Positions 1 through 7,660 are shown, numbered from the stretch's first letter. The stretch: 20,788 nt of DNA from Bacillota bacterium (GCA_003242505.1 QGUP01000004.1:1-20788); one strand, 5' to 3'. Numbers and translations are program-made. The notes: generated by a model from the sequence alone, not told the origin.

Positions 1-647
1 GCCGGCGCAGCCTGCTCCGGGCCCTGCGCCGGAGCCTGGAGCGCCTCGGGCTGGGCCAGGTGGACCTCTACCAGGTGCACGGGCCGCTGCCCCCGCTGCC
101 GGTGGAGACCTGGGCCGAGGCCCTGGGGGACGTGGTGGAAGCGGGGCTCGCCCGGACGGTGGGGGTCTCCAACTTCAGCGCGGATCAGATCCGCCGGGCC
201 CACCGGGTCCTGGCCCGCAGGGGCATCCCGCTGGCCTCCGTCCAGGTGGAGTACAGCCTCCTCCATCGGAAACCGGAACGGAACGGGGTGCTGGCCACCT
301 GCCGGGAACTGGGCATTACCCTCATCGCCTACAGTCCTCTCGCCATGGGGCTGCTGACAGGAAAGTACAGTCCCGAGAACCCGCCTCCGGGGCTCCGGCG
401 CCTTCTGCACGGCCGGCGGCGCCTGGAGGCCATCGCCCCGGTGATCCGGCTGCTCCGGTCCATCGGCGAGGCCCACGGCGGCAAGACCCCGGCCCAGGTG
501 GCGCTGAACTGGCTGATCTGCAAGGGTGTGGTGCCCATCCCCGGGGCCAAGAATGCCCGCCAGGCCCGGGAAAACGCCGGCGCCCTGGGCTGGCGGCTCA
601 CCCCCGAGGAGGTGGAGCGGCTGGACCAGGTGAGCAGCGGCTTCTGA
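1..647 (+). CDS. Aldo/keto reductase, C-terminal part (5' truncated by window edge)
   Basis: This is an NAD(P)H-dependent oxidoreductase of the aldo/keto reductase (TIM-barrel) superfamily; the substrate cannot be told. The frame is open from base 3, so the gene starts before the window and 214 residues are visible. The family stretch SLERLGLGQVDLYQVH carries the catalytic His. It is followed by VGVSNFS, the VQVEYSLLHR strand, YSPLAMGLLTGKY, and the C-terminal cofactor-binding block around VPIPGAKNARQARENAG. The catalytic Asp, Tyr and Lys lie upstream and cannot be checked. An internal GTG at 60 is not a credible start because conserved family sequence continues upstream of it. The TGA stop lies inside the first copy of a repeat array that fills the gap to the next gene. 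Confidence 0.93.
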   Translation, partial: RRSLLRALRRSLERLGLGQVDLYQVHGPLPPLPVETWAEALGDVVEAGLARTVGVSNFSADQIRRAHRVLARRGIPLASVQVEYSLLHRKPERNGVLATCRELGITLIAYSPLAMGLLTGKYSPENPPPGLRRLLHGRRRLEAIAPVIRLLRSIGEAHGGKTPAQVALNWLICKGVVPIPGAKNARQARENAGALGWRLTPEEVERLDQVSSGF

Positions 648-780
648 TCCGCCTCTCACCGGCTTCTCACTGACGCCTCTCATCGGCTTCTCACCGGCGG
701 GAGGCTTTTGGAGCGACGGGCAGCCCTTCAGACCTGCGGGCAGCGTCTTGACCGGCGGGCGGCTTTCGGACCGGCGGAAG
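638..780 (+). repeat. Degenerate tandem repeats after the aldo/keto reductase
   Basis: Two adjoining arrays are visible. The first has units beginning CGGCTTCT at 638, 660 and 684 (spacing 22 and 24 bp) and contains the aldo/keto reductase stop codon in its first unit. The second has about four units of roughly 19-20 bp, beginning near 694, 714, 734 and 753, with a consensus close to CGGCGGGCGGCTTTCGGAC. The first array is rich in C and T and poor in G in the transcript sense. There are no spacers, so it is not a CRISPR. The array ends at the ribosome binding site of the next gene. Confidence 0.7.
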
Positions 781-794
781 GGGTGAGCCCTGCG

Positions 795-1577
795 TTGCCA
801 TCCGCTCCACGGTTCGTGGTTCTTAACCTGGACGGCACCGTCGCACGGCAACCCAGGCTCCTGTCTTTCCCCCACCACTGGCTCGATTTCTCCGGGACCC
901 CGGGGACCTGGTGCTGTGCCTCCCCGGAAGCCCTGGCCGCCCTGGAGGCGGCCCTCGCCCGGCACCGGGAGGTGCCCCTGGTCTTCTGGGGGGCCGGGGA
1001 GTACCACTACGTCACCTACGCCCGGCTCCGGACCCTGCGGGTCCCCTTGACCCTGGTGCTCTTCGACCGGCATCACGACTGCGACCCCGGGGGCGACGGA
1101 CTGGTCACCTGCGGCAACTGGGTGCGCCACGCCCTGGCCCTCCCCTGGGTCCAGCGGGTCCTCTGGATCGGCGGCCCGGACCGGGAGGGCCCGGCCCATC
1201 CTCGGCTCTGGCGGGTGCCCCACCGGCGGCCGCCGGAGCCCCTGGGCCGGTGGCTGGACCAGGCGGTGCCGACGCCCTTCGTTTACCTCTCCGTGGACAA
1301 GGACGTCCTGCACCCGGCGGACGCGGTCACCACCTGGGGCAGCGGGGAGCTGCGGCTCCAGGACCTCCTGGCCTGGGTGACCGGCCTCCTCCGGGCCCGC
1401 CGGGTGGTGGGGGCGGATGTCGGCGGCGAGTGGGTCCTGCCCCCCGGCCGCGTCCTGCCCACGCCGGCGGACCTGAGGGCCATCGGGACCAACGAGGCGG
1501 CCAACCTCGCGCTGCTGGAGGTCCTGGAGAACCTCCCGGGGTTCCAGCACCAGGCGGCCCGCCAGACCGGGGCCTAG
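795..1577 (+). CDS. Divergent arginase/agmatinase-like (ureohydrolase-fold) protein
   Basis: This 260-aa protein has the spaced metal-ligand motifs of ureohydrolases (arginase, agmatinase, formiminoglutamase), each in altered form. GAGEYH (66-71) stands where GGDH is usual, DRHHDCD (91-97) for DAHxD, and SVDKDVLHP (166-174) for SxDxDxxDP. ADVGGEW (207-213) sits near the position of the late acidic residue. Metal-binding His and Asp residues are kept, so a di-Mn hydrolase is plausible, but the substrate is unknown. The TTG at 795 is chosen because AAGGGGTGA lies about 8 bases upstream. In-frame starts at 708 (TTG) and 783 (GTG) would translate repeat sequence or lack good spacing. Its stop overlaps the stop of the convergent gene within a CTAG palindrome. 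Confidence 0.75.
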   Translation: MPSAPRFVVLNLDGTVARQPRLLSFPHHWLDFSGTPGTWCCASPEALAALEAALARHREVPLVFWGAGEYHYVTYARLRTLRVPLTLVLFDRHHDCDPGGDGLVTCGNWVRHALALPWVQRVLWIGGPDREGPAHPRLWRVPHRRPPEPLGRWLDQAVPTPFVYLSVDKDVLHPADAVTTWGSGELRLQDLLAWVTGLLRARRVVGADVGGEWVLPPGRVLPTPADLRAIGTNEAANLALLEVLENLPGFQHQAARQTGA

Positions 1578-1906
1578 GCGGGCTCCCCGGCCGGGGGGTC
1601 CTGCGCCAGGTAGGCGAGCACCGCCTGCACCGCACTTTCCAGATCCGGAGCGGTGAAGACCCGCTCCGAGTAGCCGGCGGGGTAGTACCGCCGGCGTTTC
1701 TTGTCCCAGAGGGCGTCGAACTCGATGCCGAGGTACGCCCCCGTCTCCTCGTCCCGCTCGACGATGAGAAAGCCGCCGCCGGCCAGGTAGGGACGGTTCA
1801 CCTTGAACCGGGCGGGGACCCGGACGTAGCCGATGACCCGCCCCTGGTCGTCGGTGATCTCTTCCCCGGCCTGACGGAGGAGGGCTCGCACCTCTTCTTC
1901 GGTCAC
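1574..1906 (-). CDS. Hypothetical protein (110 aa), second gene of a two-gene unit
   Basis: I do not recognise this family. The protein is soluble and acidic, with no signal peptide or membrane segment. A central stretch of alternating charged and hydrophobic residues (VRVPARFKVNRPYL, then GGGFLIVERDEETG) suggests beta strands, and the C-terminus looks helical (APDLESAVQAVLAYLAQ). It starts with GTG at 1906. Its ribosome binding site GAGGTGA overlaps the TGA stop of the upstream gene (1916-1918), so the two are probably translationally coupled. The 3' end overlaps the convergent arginase-like gene by four bases, each gene using one strand of the same CTAG for its TAG stop. Confidence 0.75.
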   Translation of the reverse strand: MTEEEVRALLRQAGEEITDDQGRVIGYVRVPARFKVNRPYLAGGGFLIVERDEETGAYLGIEFDALWDKKRRRYYPAGYSERVFTAPDLESAVQAVLAYLAQDPPAGEPA

Positions 1907-1915
1907 GGTCTCACC

Positions 1916-2149
1916 TCAGGGTTCGAAGCGATCCCACTCCCCGGTGGCCAGGTCGGCGTACGCCTCGGGGTCCGCGGCCGGATCCCCCTTGCCGGGGTGG
2001 GTCAGCCGGTTGGGCATGGTCTTGAGCGGGTTCTGCTGTTCCTTCTGCTCCGCCTCGACCAGCCTCCGGTTGGCCGGGTCCCGGAGGGGGGACTTGCCCG
2101 CCATCGCCCGAGCCGGGGTCGGGTCCTGGGAAGGCTTCTTGCGGGGCAT
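1916..2149 (-). CDS. Small hypothetical protein (77 aa)
   Basis: This is an unrecognised small, charged, proline-rich protein with no membrane segment. It begins MPRKKPSQDP and ends EWDRFEP, and a helical Glu/Gln/Lys stretch (VEAEQKEQQNPLK) lies at residues 31-43. The ATG at 2149 is preceded by GGAGGAGGTG six bases upstream, one of the best ribosome binding sites in the window. This excludes the longer frame that runs on to 2332 and translates only low-complexity GC-rich sequence. Nine bases separate it from the 110-aa gene downstream, so both should be on one transcript. Low overall hydrophobicity suggests a partly disordered protein. Confidence 0.7.
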   Translation of the reverse strand: MPRKKPSQDPTPARAMAGKSPLRDPANRRLVEAEQKEQQNPLKTMPNRLTHPGKGDPAADPEAYADLATGEWDRFEP

Positions 2150-2506
2150 CGCCGCACCTCCTCCGCCGGCGGATTGCGGCTCCGGCGGGCGGCGCCGGGA
2201 TCCGGCCGCCCCGGGGCGGTGCCGGCCGGGTTTCCGCCGGCCGGAGCCGTTGCCGGACGGCGATAGTGTGCCGGCGGGTGAGGGCGGCCATGCCTCCTTC
2301 GCCGGGGTGGCCCGGGACTCCTGCCGCCGCATGGGGCGGTGGCCGGCGGGCCATCCTTAGGTTGGTGCCAGGTCGCTGCCAGGGCTCAGGCCCGAGGAAA
2401 CCCCGGACCTCGGGGGACCCGGGGCGGGGAGCGGGGCGGGGGGTCCGCTGGCGGCCGGAGCCGCTGCGGTGGCCGGAAAGTGGCCGGAAAGACGGGAGGG
2501 ACCGCG
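2150..2506. other. Divergent intergenic region, extremely GC-rich
   Basis: This 357-bp region separates the divergent small-protein operon (minus) and the phosphorylase gene (plus). Two self-complementary CCGGCCGG blocks lie at 2222-2229 and 2237-2244. A 7-bp inverted repeat CCCGAGG/CCTCGGG lies at 2391-2397 and 2408-2414. I see no convincing -35/-10 pair in either direction. All frames are open here, but only because stops are rare at this base composition, so I call no gene. Confidence 0.5.
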
Positions 2507-4117
2507 GTGGACAGGGCCCGGGCCCAGGTAGCGTATTTCTGCATGGAGTATGGGCTGGACGATGCCCTTCCCATCTACGCCGGCGGCCTGGGGGTTCTGG
2601 CCGGGGACCACCTCCGGGCTGCCCGGGACCTGGGTCTGCCCCTGGTGGGCATCGGCATCCTCTGGCGGCAGGGATATACCCACCAGGTGATCGGGGAGGA
2701 CGGCCGGCCCCTGGACGTCTACCCGCCGGTGCCCACCGACCGGCTGACGGACACCGGGATCCGGGTCCGGCTCCGGCTCCGGGGGCGGGAGGTGGCGGTG
2801 CGGGCCTGGTACACCGACGCCTTCGGCAACGCGCCCCTCTACCTTCTGGACACCAACCTGTCGGAGAACGCCTACCCGGACCGGCGGATCACCGACCGGC
2901 TCTACGGGGGCACGGCGGAGGATCGGGTGCTCCAGGAGACGGTCCTCGGGGTGGGCGGGGTCCGGCTCCTCCGGGCCCTGGGGCTCGACCCGCAGGTCTA
3001 CCACTTCAACGAAGGGCACGCGGTGCTGGCCGGGGTGGAGCTGGTCCGGGAGCAACTGGCGGAAGGGCGCTCCTTCCCGGAGGCCCTGGCCGAGGTCCGG
3101 AGCCGGGTGGTCTTCACCACCCACACGCCGGTGCCGGCTGGGAACGAGGTCCACCGGCTGGAGCTTCTGGAGGCCGTGGGGGCGTCGGTGGGGCTCAGCC
3201 GGGAGCAGATGGCGGCCATCGGCGGGGATCCCTTCGGCATGACGGTGGCGGGTCTCCGGCTCGCCCGGATTGCCAACGGAGTCTCCGCGCTCCACGGCGA
3301 GACCGCCCGGCAGATGTGGGCCGGGGTGGAGGGGGCCGCGCCCATCATCCACATCACCAACGGGGTCCACCCCGGGGTCTTCCAGGACCCCCGGATCCGG
3401 GCGGCCATGGCGGCGGGGGGCGACCTCTGGGCCGCGCACATGGCCTGCAAGGCGGAACTGGTGGCGGAGGTGGGCCGCCGGACCGGCCACTGGCTCCGGC
3501 CCGAGGTCCTGACCGTCGGCTTTGCCCGGCGGGCGGCGCCCTACAAGCGGCCGGATCTCTTCTTCTACCACCCGGACCGGGCGGAGGCGCTGCTGCGGGA
3601 GGGGCTGGTGCAACTGATTTTCGCCGGCAAGGCCCACCCCCTGGACGAGGCCGGGAAGGCCATGGTGGCCCGGCTGGTGGAGTGGGCCCGGCGGTACCCC
3701 GGGCAGGTGGTCTTCCTGGAGAACTACAGCCTGGGGCTCGGCCGGATTCTGACCCGGGGCTGCGACCTGTGGCTCAACAACCCCCAGCGGCCCCTGGAGG
3801 CCAGCGGCACCTCGGGAATGAAGGCGGCGATGAACGGCGTCCTCAACCTGTCGATCCTCGACGGCTGGTGGGCCGAGGCCTGCGTGCACGGGGTGAACGG
3901 CTGGGGGTTCGGCGACGGCTACCCGGGGCCGGACCAGGCCGCCCGGGACGCGGAGGCCCTGTACCAGGTTCTGCTGGACGAGGTCATCCCGACCTTCTAC
4001 CACCGGCGGCCGGCCTGGGTGGCGATGATGCGGGAGAGCGTCGCCATGGCCCAGGAGCGGTTCTCCGCCCATCGGATGGTGGAGGAGTACCGGACCCAGA
4101 TGTACGGGCTGGGGTGA
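2507..4117 (+). CDS. glgP: Alpha-glucan (glycogen/maltodextrin) phosphorylase, short form
   Basis: This cytoplasmic enzyme phosphorolyses alpha-1,4-glucans, releasing glucose 1-phosphate with a pyridoxal-phosphate cofactor. The 536-aa protein begins straight into the catalytic part: AYFCMEYGL at 9-17 and the GGLG loop at 26-29. It continues with HFNEGHAVL, TTHTPVPAGNE, ITNGVHPGVF and GFARRAAPYKRPDL. The PLP site EASGTSGMKAAMNG contains the Schiff-base Lys439. It lacks the N-terminal extension of about 100-300 residues seen in long-form alpha-glucan phosphorylases. The GTG at 2507 is preferred because GGGAGGG lies six bases upstream and the family sequence begins at once; upstream in-frame codons encode low-complexity sequence. 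No other glycogen gene is in the window. Confidence 0.92.
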   Translation: MDRARAQVAYFCMEYGLDDALPIYAGGLGVLAGDHLRAARDLGLPLVGIGILWRQGYTHQVIGEDGRPLDVYPPVPTDRLTDTGIRVRLRLRGREVAVRAWYTDAFGNAPLYLLDTNLSENAYPDRRITDRLYGGTAEDRVLQETVLGVGGVRLLRALGLDPQVYHFNEGHAVLAGVELVREQLAEGRSFPEALAEVRSRVVFTTHTPVPAGNEVHRLELLEAVGASVGLSREQMAAIGGDPFGMTVAGLRLARIANGVSALHGETARQMWAGVEGAAPIIHITNGVHPGVFQDPRIRAAMAAGGDLWAAHMACKAELVAEVGRRTGHWLRPEVLTVGFARRAAPYKRPDLFFYHPDRAEALLREGLVQLIFAGKAHPLDEAGKAMVARLVEWARRYPGQVVFLENYSLGLGRILTRGCDLWLNNPQRPLEASGTSGMKAAMNGVLNLSILDGWWAEACVHGVNGWGFGDGYPGPDQAARDAEALYQVLLDEVIPTFYHRRPAWVAMMRESVAMAQERFSAHRMVEEYRTQMYGLG

Positions 4118-4679
4118 GGCCTGGGCGGCTGCCCCCCTTTCCGCGCCAGCCCAGGGCGGAAGGTCCGGGACCGGTTTGGGACCTGGGTCCCGGGGAAATC
4201 GGGACCACAGCCGGTGGTCCGGACCGAAAACAGATGGCTATGCTTAATATGGATACAGCAAAGGCGTTGTCTCGAGCGTCCGTAACCCTTCCGCAGAGCC
4301 CTTCCGCACAATTGCCAACAGATCCCTCCTCCCTCCCAGCAGCCCCGCACCTCGGGTGCGGGGCTATTTCCGTGTGCGGCCCCGGCCCGGGGGACCGGTC
4401 CGGGGCCCGGGGCCGCCGGTGGGCTGTATCCAGTGGGCGGGACTCGGTGGGCGGGACCTGGGGGGCGACATGGCACGAACCCGGGTGCTGGCCCGGCAGG
4501 AATCTGTGCCAGTGTTGGGAAAGATCCTGCCCGGATGGTTCTTGTTCTGCCAGGGAGGATGGCCCTGTTCCTGCCAGGGGGCCGGCGTTCCTGCCTGTGC
4601 CGGCCATCCGCACAGGCCCCGGATGGTCGGGAGAGTTCCCGGCCCACCTCCGGGGGAGAGCGCTTGCTGGGGTGAGAGC
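4118..4679. other. Large gene-free region with hairpins and an AT-richer island
   Basis: This 562-bp stretch has no credible gene. Near its start are imperfect GC hairpins (CCTGGGC at 4120-4126 pairs with GCCCAGG at 4149-4155; GGACCAC at 4202-4208 pairs with GTGGTCC at 4214-4220). Bases 4222-4330 are clearly less GC-rich than their surroundings and contain promoter-like TATGCT and TAATAT, without a good -35. A perfect hairpin follows at 4341-4365. The rest (4366-4670) has short direct repeats (GTGGGCGGGAC twice near 4434-4460; TTCCTGCC-type units near 4540-4600). It also has an 8-bp inverted repeat GCCTGTGC/GCACAGGC at 4593-4600 and 4610-4617. The ribosome binding site of the next gene closes the region. 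Confidence 0.5.
4341..4365 (+). terminator. Perfect 10-bp hairpin, probable terminator
   Basis: AGCCCCGCAC pairs perfectly with GTGCGGGGCT across a CTCGG loop, followed on the plus strand by ATTTCC. The stem is strong, but the following T run is short. It lies 224 bases beyond the phosphorylase stop, so it ends either a long 3' untranslated region or a separate short transcript from the AT-richer island at 4222-4330. Confidence 0.55.
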
Positions 4680-6566
4680 ATGCAACCTTGGCCAAAGGTC
4701 CTGCCCTGCGGGGATCAGGCGGCGCTGGTGCGGCTGGGGGAGGGGGTGGATCCGGAGGTCAACCGGCGGGTCCACCGGCTGGCGGCCGCGCTGGGCAAGA
4801 GGCGGCACCCCGCGGTGCGGGAGGTAGTGCCGGGCTACGACAGCCTGCTGGTGGAGTACGACCCCCTCCGGCTCCGCTGGTCGGACCTGCTGCGGCTGGT
4901 CGAGGAGGCGGCCGGGGCGGGGGATGATGGGGAACCCATCGGCCGGGTGGTGGAGATCCCGGTGCTCTACGGCGGCGAGGCTGGCCCGGACCTGGACTGG
5001 GTGGCGGAGCAGACGGGCCTCAGCGCCGAGGAGGTGATCCGCCGGCACGCCGCCGGCCGGTATCGGGTCTACTGCCTCGGCTTCAGCCCGGGCTTTCCCT
5101 ACCTGGGCGGCCTGGACCCGGCCCTCCGGGTCCCCCGGCTGCCGGACCCCCGGCCCTGGGTGCCGGCGGGAAGCGTGGGGATCGCCGGGGACCAGACGGG
5201 GATCTACCCGGCGGAGACGCCCGGGGGCTGGCGAATCATTGGCCGGACGCCCCTCCGGCTCTTTGACCCCGGGCGGGAGGAACCCTTCCGCCTGGCGCCC
5301 GGGGACGAGGTGCGGTTTGTCCCGGTGGACCCGGCGACTTATGCGCGGCTGGCCGCGGCGGAGCCGGAGCCGGTCTGCCCCAGGATCCGGGGCTCCGGGG
5401 TGGGGCTGCGGATCCTGAGCCCCGGGCTGATGACCACCGTGCAGGACCTGGGCCGCCGGGGCTACCAGGCCTACGGGGTGCCGGTGGCCGGTGCGGTGGA
5501 CGACTGGGCCCTCCGGGTGGGCAACTGGATCCTGGGGAACCGGTCCCGGGCCGCGGGGCTGGAGATCACCCTGACGGGGCTGGAGGTGGAGTTCACCGGC
5601 CCGGTGGCCTTCTGCCTCACCGGGGCCCCGGTTCCGGCGGAGCTGATCCCCGCCGGCGGCGGCTCCCCCCGGCCGGTGCCCGGGTGGACCGCGGTGCTGG
5701 CGGGCCCCGGCGACCGGCTCCGGGTCGGGCCCGCGATCCGGGGCTGCCGGACCTACCTCTGCGTCGCCGGCGGGATCGACGTGCCGCTGGTGCTGGGGAG
5801 CCGCTCCGAGGACCTCTTCGGGGGGCTGGGGCCCCTGGGCCGGCCCCTGCAGGCCGGGGACTGGCTGCCGGTGGGGCTGCCCATCCTGCCGCCTGCCGAC
5901 CTGGCCGGCCGGCGGCTGCCCCCGGACGGGATCCCCGATTACCCGCCGGAGCTCCGGCTCCGGGTGGTGATGGGCCCCCAGGCGGACCGGTTCACCCCGG
6001 AGGCGGTGGAGCGGCTCCTCACCGGCGAGTTCCGGGTCGGCCCCCGGTCCAGCCGCCAGGCCCTGGAACTGGAGGGGACGCCCCTTGAGCACCGGGAGGG
6101 TGCGGACATCGTTTCCGAGGGGAATCCTCTGGGGGCGATCCAGGTGCCGGCCTCCGGGCGGCCTTTCCTGCTCCTCCGGAACCGGCAGACCCTGGGCGGG
6201 TACGCCAAGATCGGGGTGGTGATCCGGCAGGACGCGGTGGCGGCGGGGCAGCTTCCCCCCGGCGGCCGGATCCGGTTCCAGGAGGTGGACCTGGCCGAGG
6301 CTCACGCCCTGGCCTGGGCGGAGCGCCGGCGGCTGGCCCAGGTCCGGCGCTATCTCCTCCAGCAGCCCCTGGTGAGCTTCGCTGGCATGCTCCCGGTGGA
6401 CCCCCTGCAGCTTTCCGCCGCGGTGGCGCCGGGCGCCGCCACCGCCGCCAGCCCGACGGGAGCCGCCGGGCCGGGGTCTCCGGGCGGCTCCCCGGCCGGC
6501 CCCCGGCACCTCCGGATCCGGATCGCGGGGGTGGAGTTCGACGTGTGGGTGGAAGAAGAGGAATGA
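4680..6566 (+). CDS. pxpBC: Fused 5-oxoprolinase subunits PxpB-PxpC (KipI-KipA type)
   Basis: With PxpA, PxpB and PxpC form the ATP-dependent 5-oxoprolinase that opens 5-oxoproline to glutamate. Here both are one 628-aa cytoplasmic chain. PxpB occupies about residues 1-235, with GYDSLLVEYDP, GFSPGFPYLGGLD near 136-148 and the AGDQTGIYPAETPGGW block. PxpC begins near 240 with ILSPGLMTTVQDLGRRGY and continues through VAGGIDVP, GPQADRF, EGNPLGAIQVP and RQTLGGYAKIG. After residue 580 come an Ala/Gly/Pro-rich linker and a final LRIRIAGVEFDVWVEEE. That ending resembles the first strands of a biotinyl-carrier domain, cut short. Urea carboxylases carry the same two domains followed by a biotin domain. 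The ATG at 4680 has GGGGTGA upstream. No pxpA is present in the window. A terminator follows. Confidence 0.9.
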   Translation: MQPWPKVLPCGDQAALVRLGEGVDPEVNRRVHRLAAALGKRRHPAVREVVPGYDSLLVEYDPLRLRWSDLLRLVEEAAGAGDDGEPIGRVVEIPVLYGGEAGPDLDWVAEQTGLSAEEVIRRHAAGRYRVYCLGFSPGFPYLGGLDPALRVPRLPDPRPWVPAGSVGIAGDQTGIYPAETPGGWRIIGRTPLRLFDPGREEPFRLAPGDEVRFVPVDPATYARLAAAEPEPVCPRIRGSGVGLRILSPGLMTTVQDLGRRGYQAYGVPVAGAVDDWALRVGNWILGNRSRAAGLEITLTGLEVEFTGPVAFCLTGAPVPAELIPAGGGSPRPVPGWTAVLAGPGDRLRVGPAIRGCRTYLCVAGGIDVPLVLGSRSEDLFGGLGPLGRPLQAGDWLPVGLPILPPADLAGRRLPPDGIPDYPPELRLRVVMGPQADRFTPEAVERLLTGEFRVGPRSSRQALELEGTPLEHREGADIVSEGNPLGAIQVPASGRPFLLLRNRQTLGGYAKIGVVIRQDAVAAGQLPPGGRIRFQEVDLAEAHALAWAERRRLAQVRRYLLQQPLVSFAGMLPVDPLQLSAAVAPGAATAASPTGAAGPGSPGGSPAGPRHLRIRIAGVEFDVWVEEEE

Positions 6567-6657
6567 AGAGGGTCCCGGGGAAGAAGGTCCCGGACGACGG
6601 CGATCCCGAGCGGTGGGAGCGCCGGGGCGACCCCGCCCCGGGGTCCTGGAAGGCAGT

Positions 6658-6704
6658 GACCGGGCCGGAGCTGTCGGCCAGCCCCGGCCCGGTCGGCCTT
6701 TTCA
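6658..6704 (+). terminator. Strong intrinsic terminator after pxpBC
   Basis: GACCGGGCCGG (6658-6668) pairs perfectly with CCGGCCCGGTC (6684-6694). The stem continues inward with GCTG/CAGC after one mismatch, around a TCGGC loop. GGCCTTTTC follows on the plus strand. It lies between the convergent pxpBC and opu operons. The minus-strand flank has no T run, so it mainly serves pxpBC. Confidence 0.8.
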
Positions 6705-6735
6705 TTCGGCGGTTCTCTTCAGCCGATCCGCCTCC

Positions 6736-7641
6736 TCAGTCAATGAGCCCCTTCCGCTGCAGGAACTCCCGGGCCACTTCCGCCTCGGACCGGCCCTCCT
6801 CGTCCACCAGGTAGTTCAGCTCCCGCATCTCCTCGTCGGAGATCTGGCCGCCCAGGAGGTTCAGCACCTCTTCCAGCTCCGGGAACTGCTCCAGGGTGTC
6901 CAGCCGGACCAGGGGAGCGGCGTTGTAGGGCGGGAAGAAGCCCTTGTCGTCCTCCAGGATAACCAGGTTGAACTTCTTCAGCATGCCGTCGGTAGCAAAG
7001 GCGTTGATCACCTGGACCTCGCCCTGTTCGATGGCCTTGTACTTGAGGCCGGTCTCCATCGGGACGACCTGCTTGAACCGGAACCCGTAGGCCTTCTCCA
7101 GGCCGGGATAGCCGTCATGCTCCCGGTTGAGGAACTCGTGCTCCACCCCGAGGACAAACTGGTCTGCCACCCGGGCGAGGTCCGAGTAGGTGCGGAGGCC
7201 GTGCTGCTCCGCCAGTTCCTTCGGCACGGCCAGGGTGTAGGTGTTGTTGAGGCCGAAGGGCTGGGTGAACTTCATGCCCAGCTCCTTCTGCATCCGCTCG
7301 TTCACCAGGTCGTAGACCTGGTCCGGGTCAGCGATGGGATCAGCGATCCCGAGGTGGAAGGCGTAGGCGGTGCCGTCGTACTCCACATACACGTCCAGGT
7401 CGCTATTGCGCAGGCCCTTGAAGGTGACGTCGGTGCCGCCGAGGCTCAGCTTCCGTTCCACCCGGTAGTCGGTCTTAGCCTCGATCAACTGGGCAATCAT
7501 CTCGCCCAGAATGATGTTCTCTGTGAAGTTCTTCGAACCCACCACGATCGCCCGGTTGCCGCCGCCGGACGGGCCGCCGCAGCCGGCGAGAGCCACCGCT
7601 GCGGCCAGGGTGGCCGCGGCGAGAAGTGCCAGTCTCCGCAC
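6736..7641 (-). CDS. opuCC: Osmoprotectant (glycine betaine/choline-type) ABC substrate-binding lipoprotein
   Basis: This is the extracytoplasmic binding component of an OpuC/OsmF-type ABC importer for quaternary ammonium osmoprotectants. The 301-aa precursor has a lipoprotein signal peptide: Arg-Arg at 2-3, a hydrophobic core, and lipobox LAGC with Cys21 as the acylation site. The mature part opens with the family hallmark VVGSKNFTENIILGEM and continues with LRNSDLDVYVEYDGT, LNNTYTLAVP, and GEVQVINAFATDGML. The GTG at 7641 is used because GAGGAGG lies about 10 bases upstream and the signal peptide starts there. It is the last of four genes, 19 bases after the preceding permease gene. The exact ligand (betaine, carnitine, choline, ectoine) cannot be read from the sequence. 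Confidence 0.92.
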   Translation of the reverse strand: MRRLALLAAATLAAAVALAGCGGPSGGGNRAIVVGSKNFTENIILGEMIAQLIEAKTDYRVERKLSLGGTDVTFKGLRNSDLDVYVEYDGTAYAFHLGIADPIADPDQVYDLVNERMQKELGMKFTQPFGLNNTYTLAVPKELAEQHGLRTYSDLARVADQFVLGVEHEFLNREHDGYPGLEKAYGFRFKQVVPMETGLKYKAIEQGEVQVINAFATDGMLKKFNLVILEDDKGFFPPYNAAPLVRLDTLEQFPELEEVLNLLGGQISDEEMRELNYLVDEEGRSEAEVAREFLQRKGLID

Positions 7642-7660
7642 TCTCTGCCAACCTCCTCGT

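Noticed and set aside
708..794. N-terminal extension of the arginase-like protein from the TTG at 708
   Set aside because: It translates the tandem repeat array, lacks a ribosome binding site, and is not needed for the fold. AAGGGGTGA points to 795.
1916..2332. Longer version (138 aa) of the small gene ending at 1916
   Set aside because: The extra 61 residues are low-complexity and lie upstream of a much better start, the ATG at 2149 with GGAGGAGGTG.
4232..4827. Possible gene beginning MAMLNMDTAKALSR in the AT-richer island
   Set aside because: There is no ribosome binding site, it runs through the terminator-like hairpin and into pxpBC in another frame, and the translation is typical of noncoding GC-rich DNA.
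3984..6509. 841-codon open frame on the minus strand across glgP and pxpBC
   Set aside because: It is antisense to two recognised genes, crosses their intergenic region and has the same low-complexity Arg/Pro/Gly composition. It is a shadow, not a gene.
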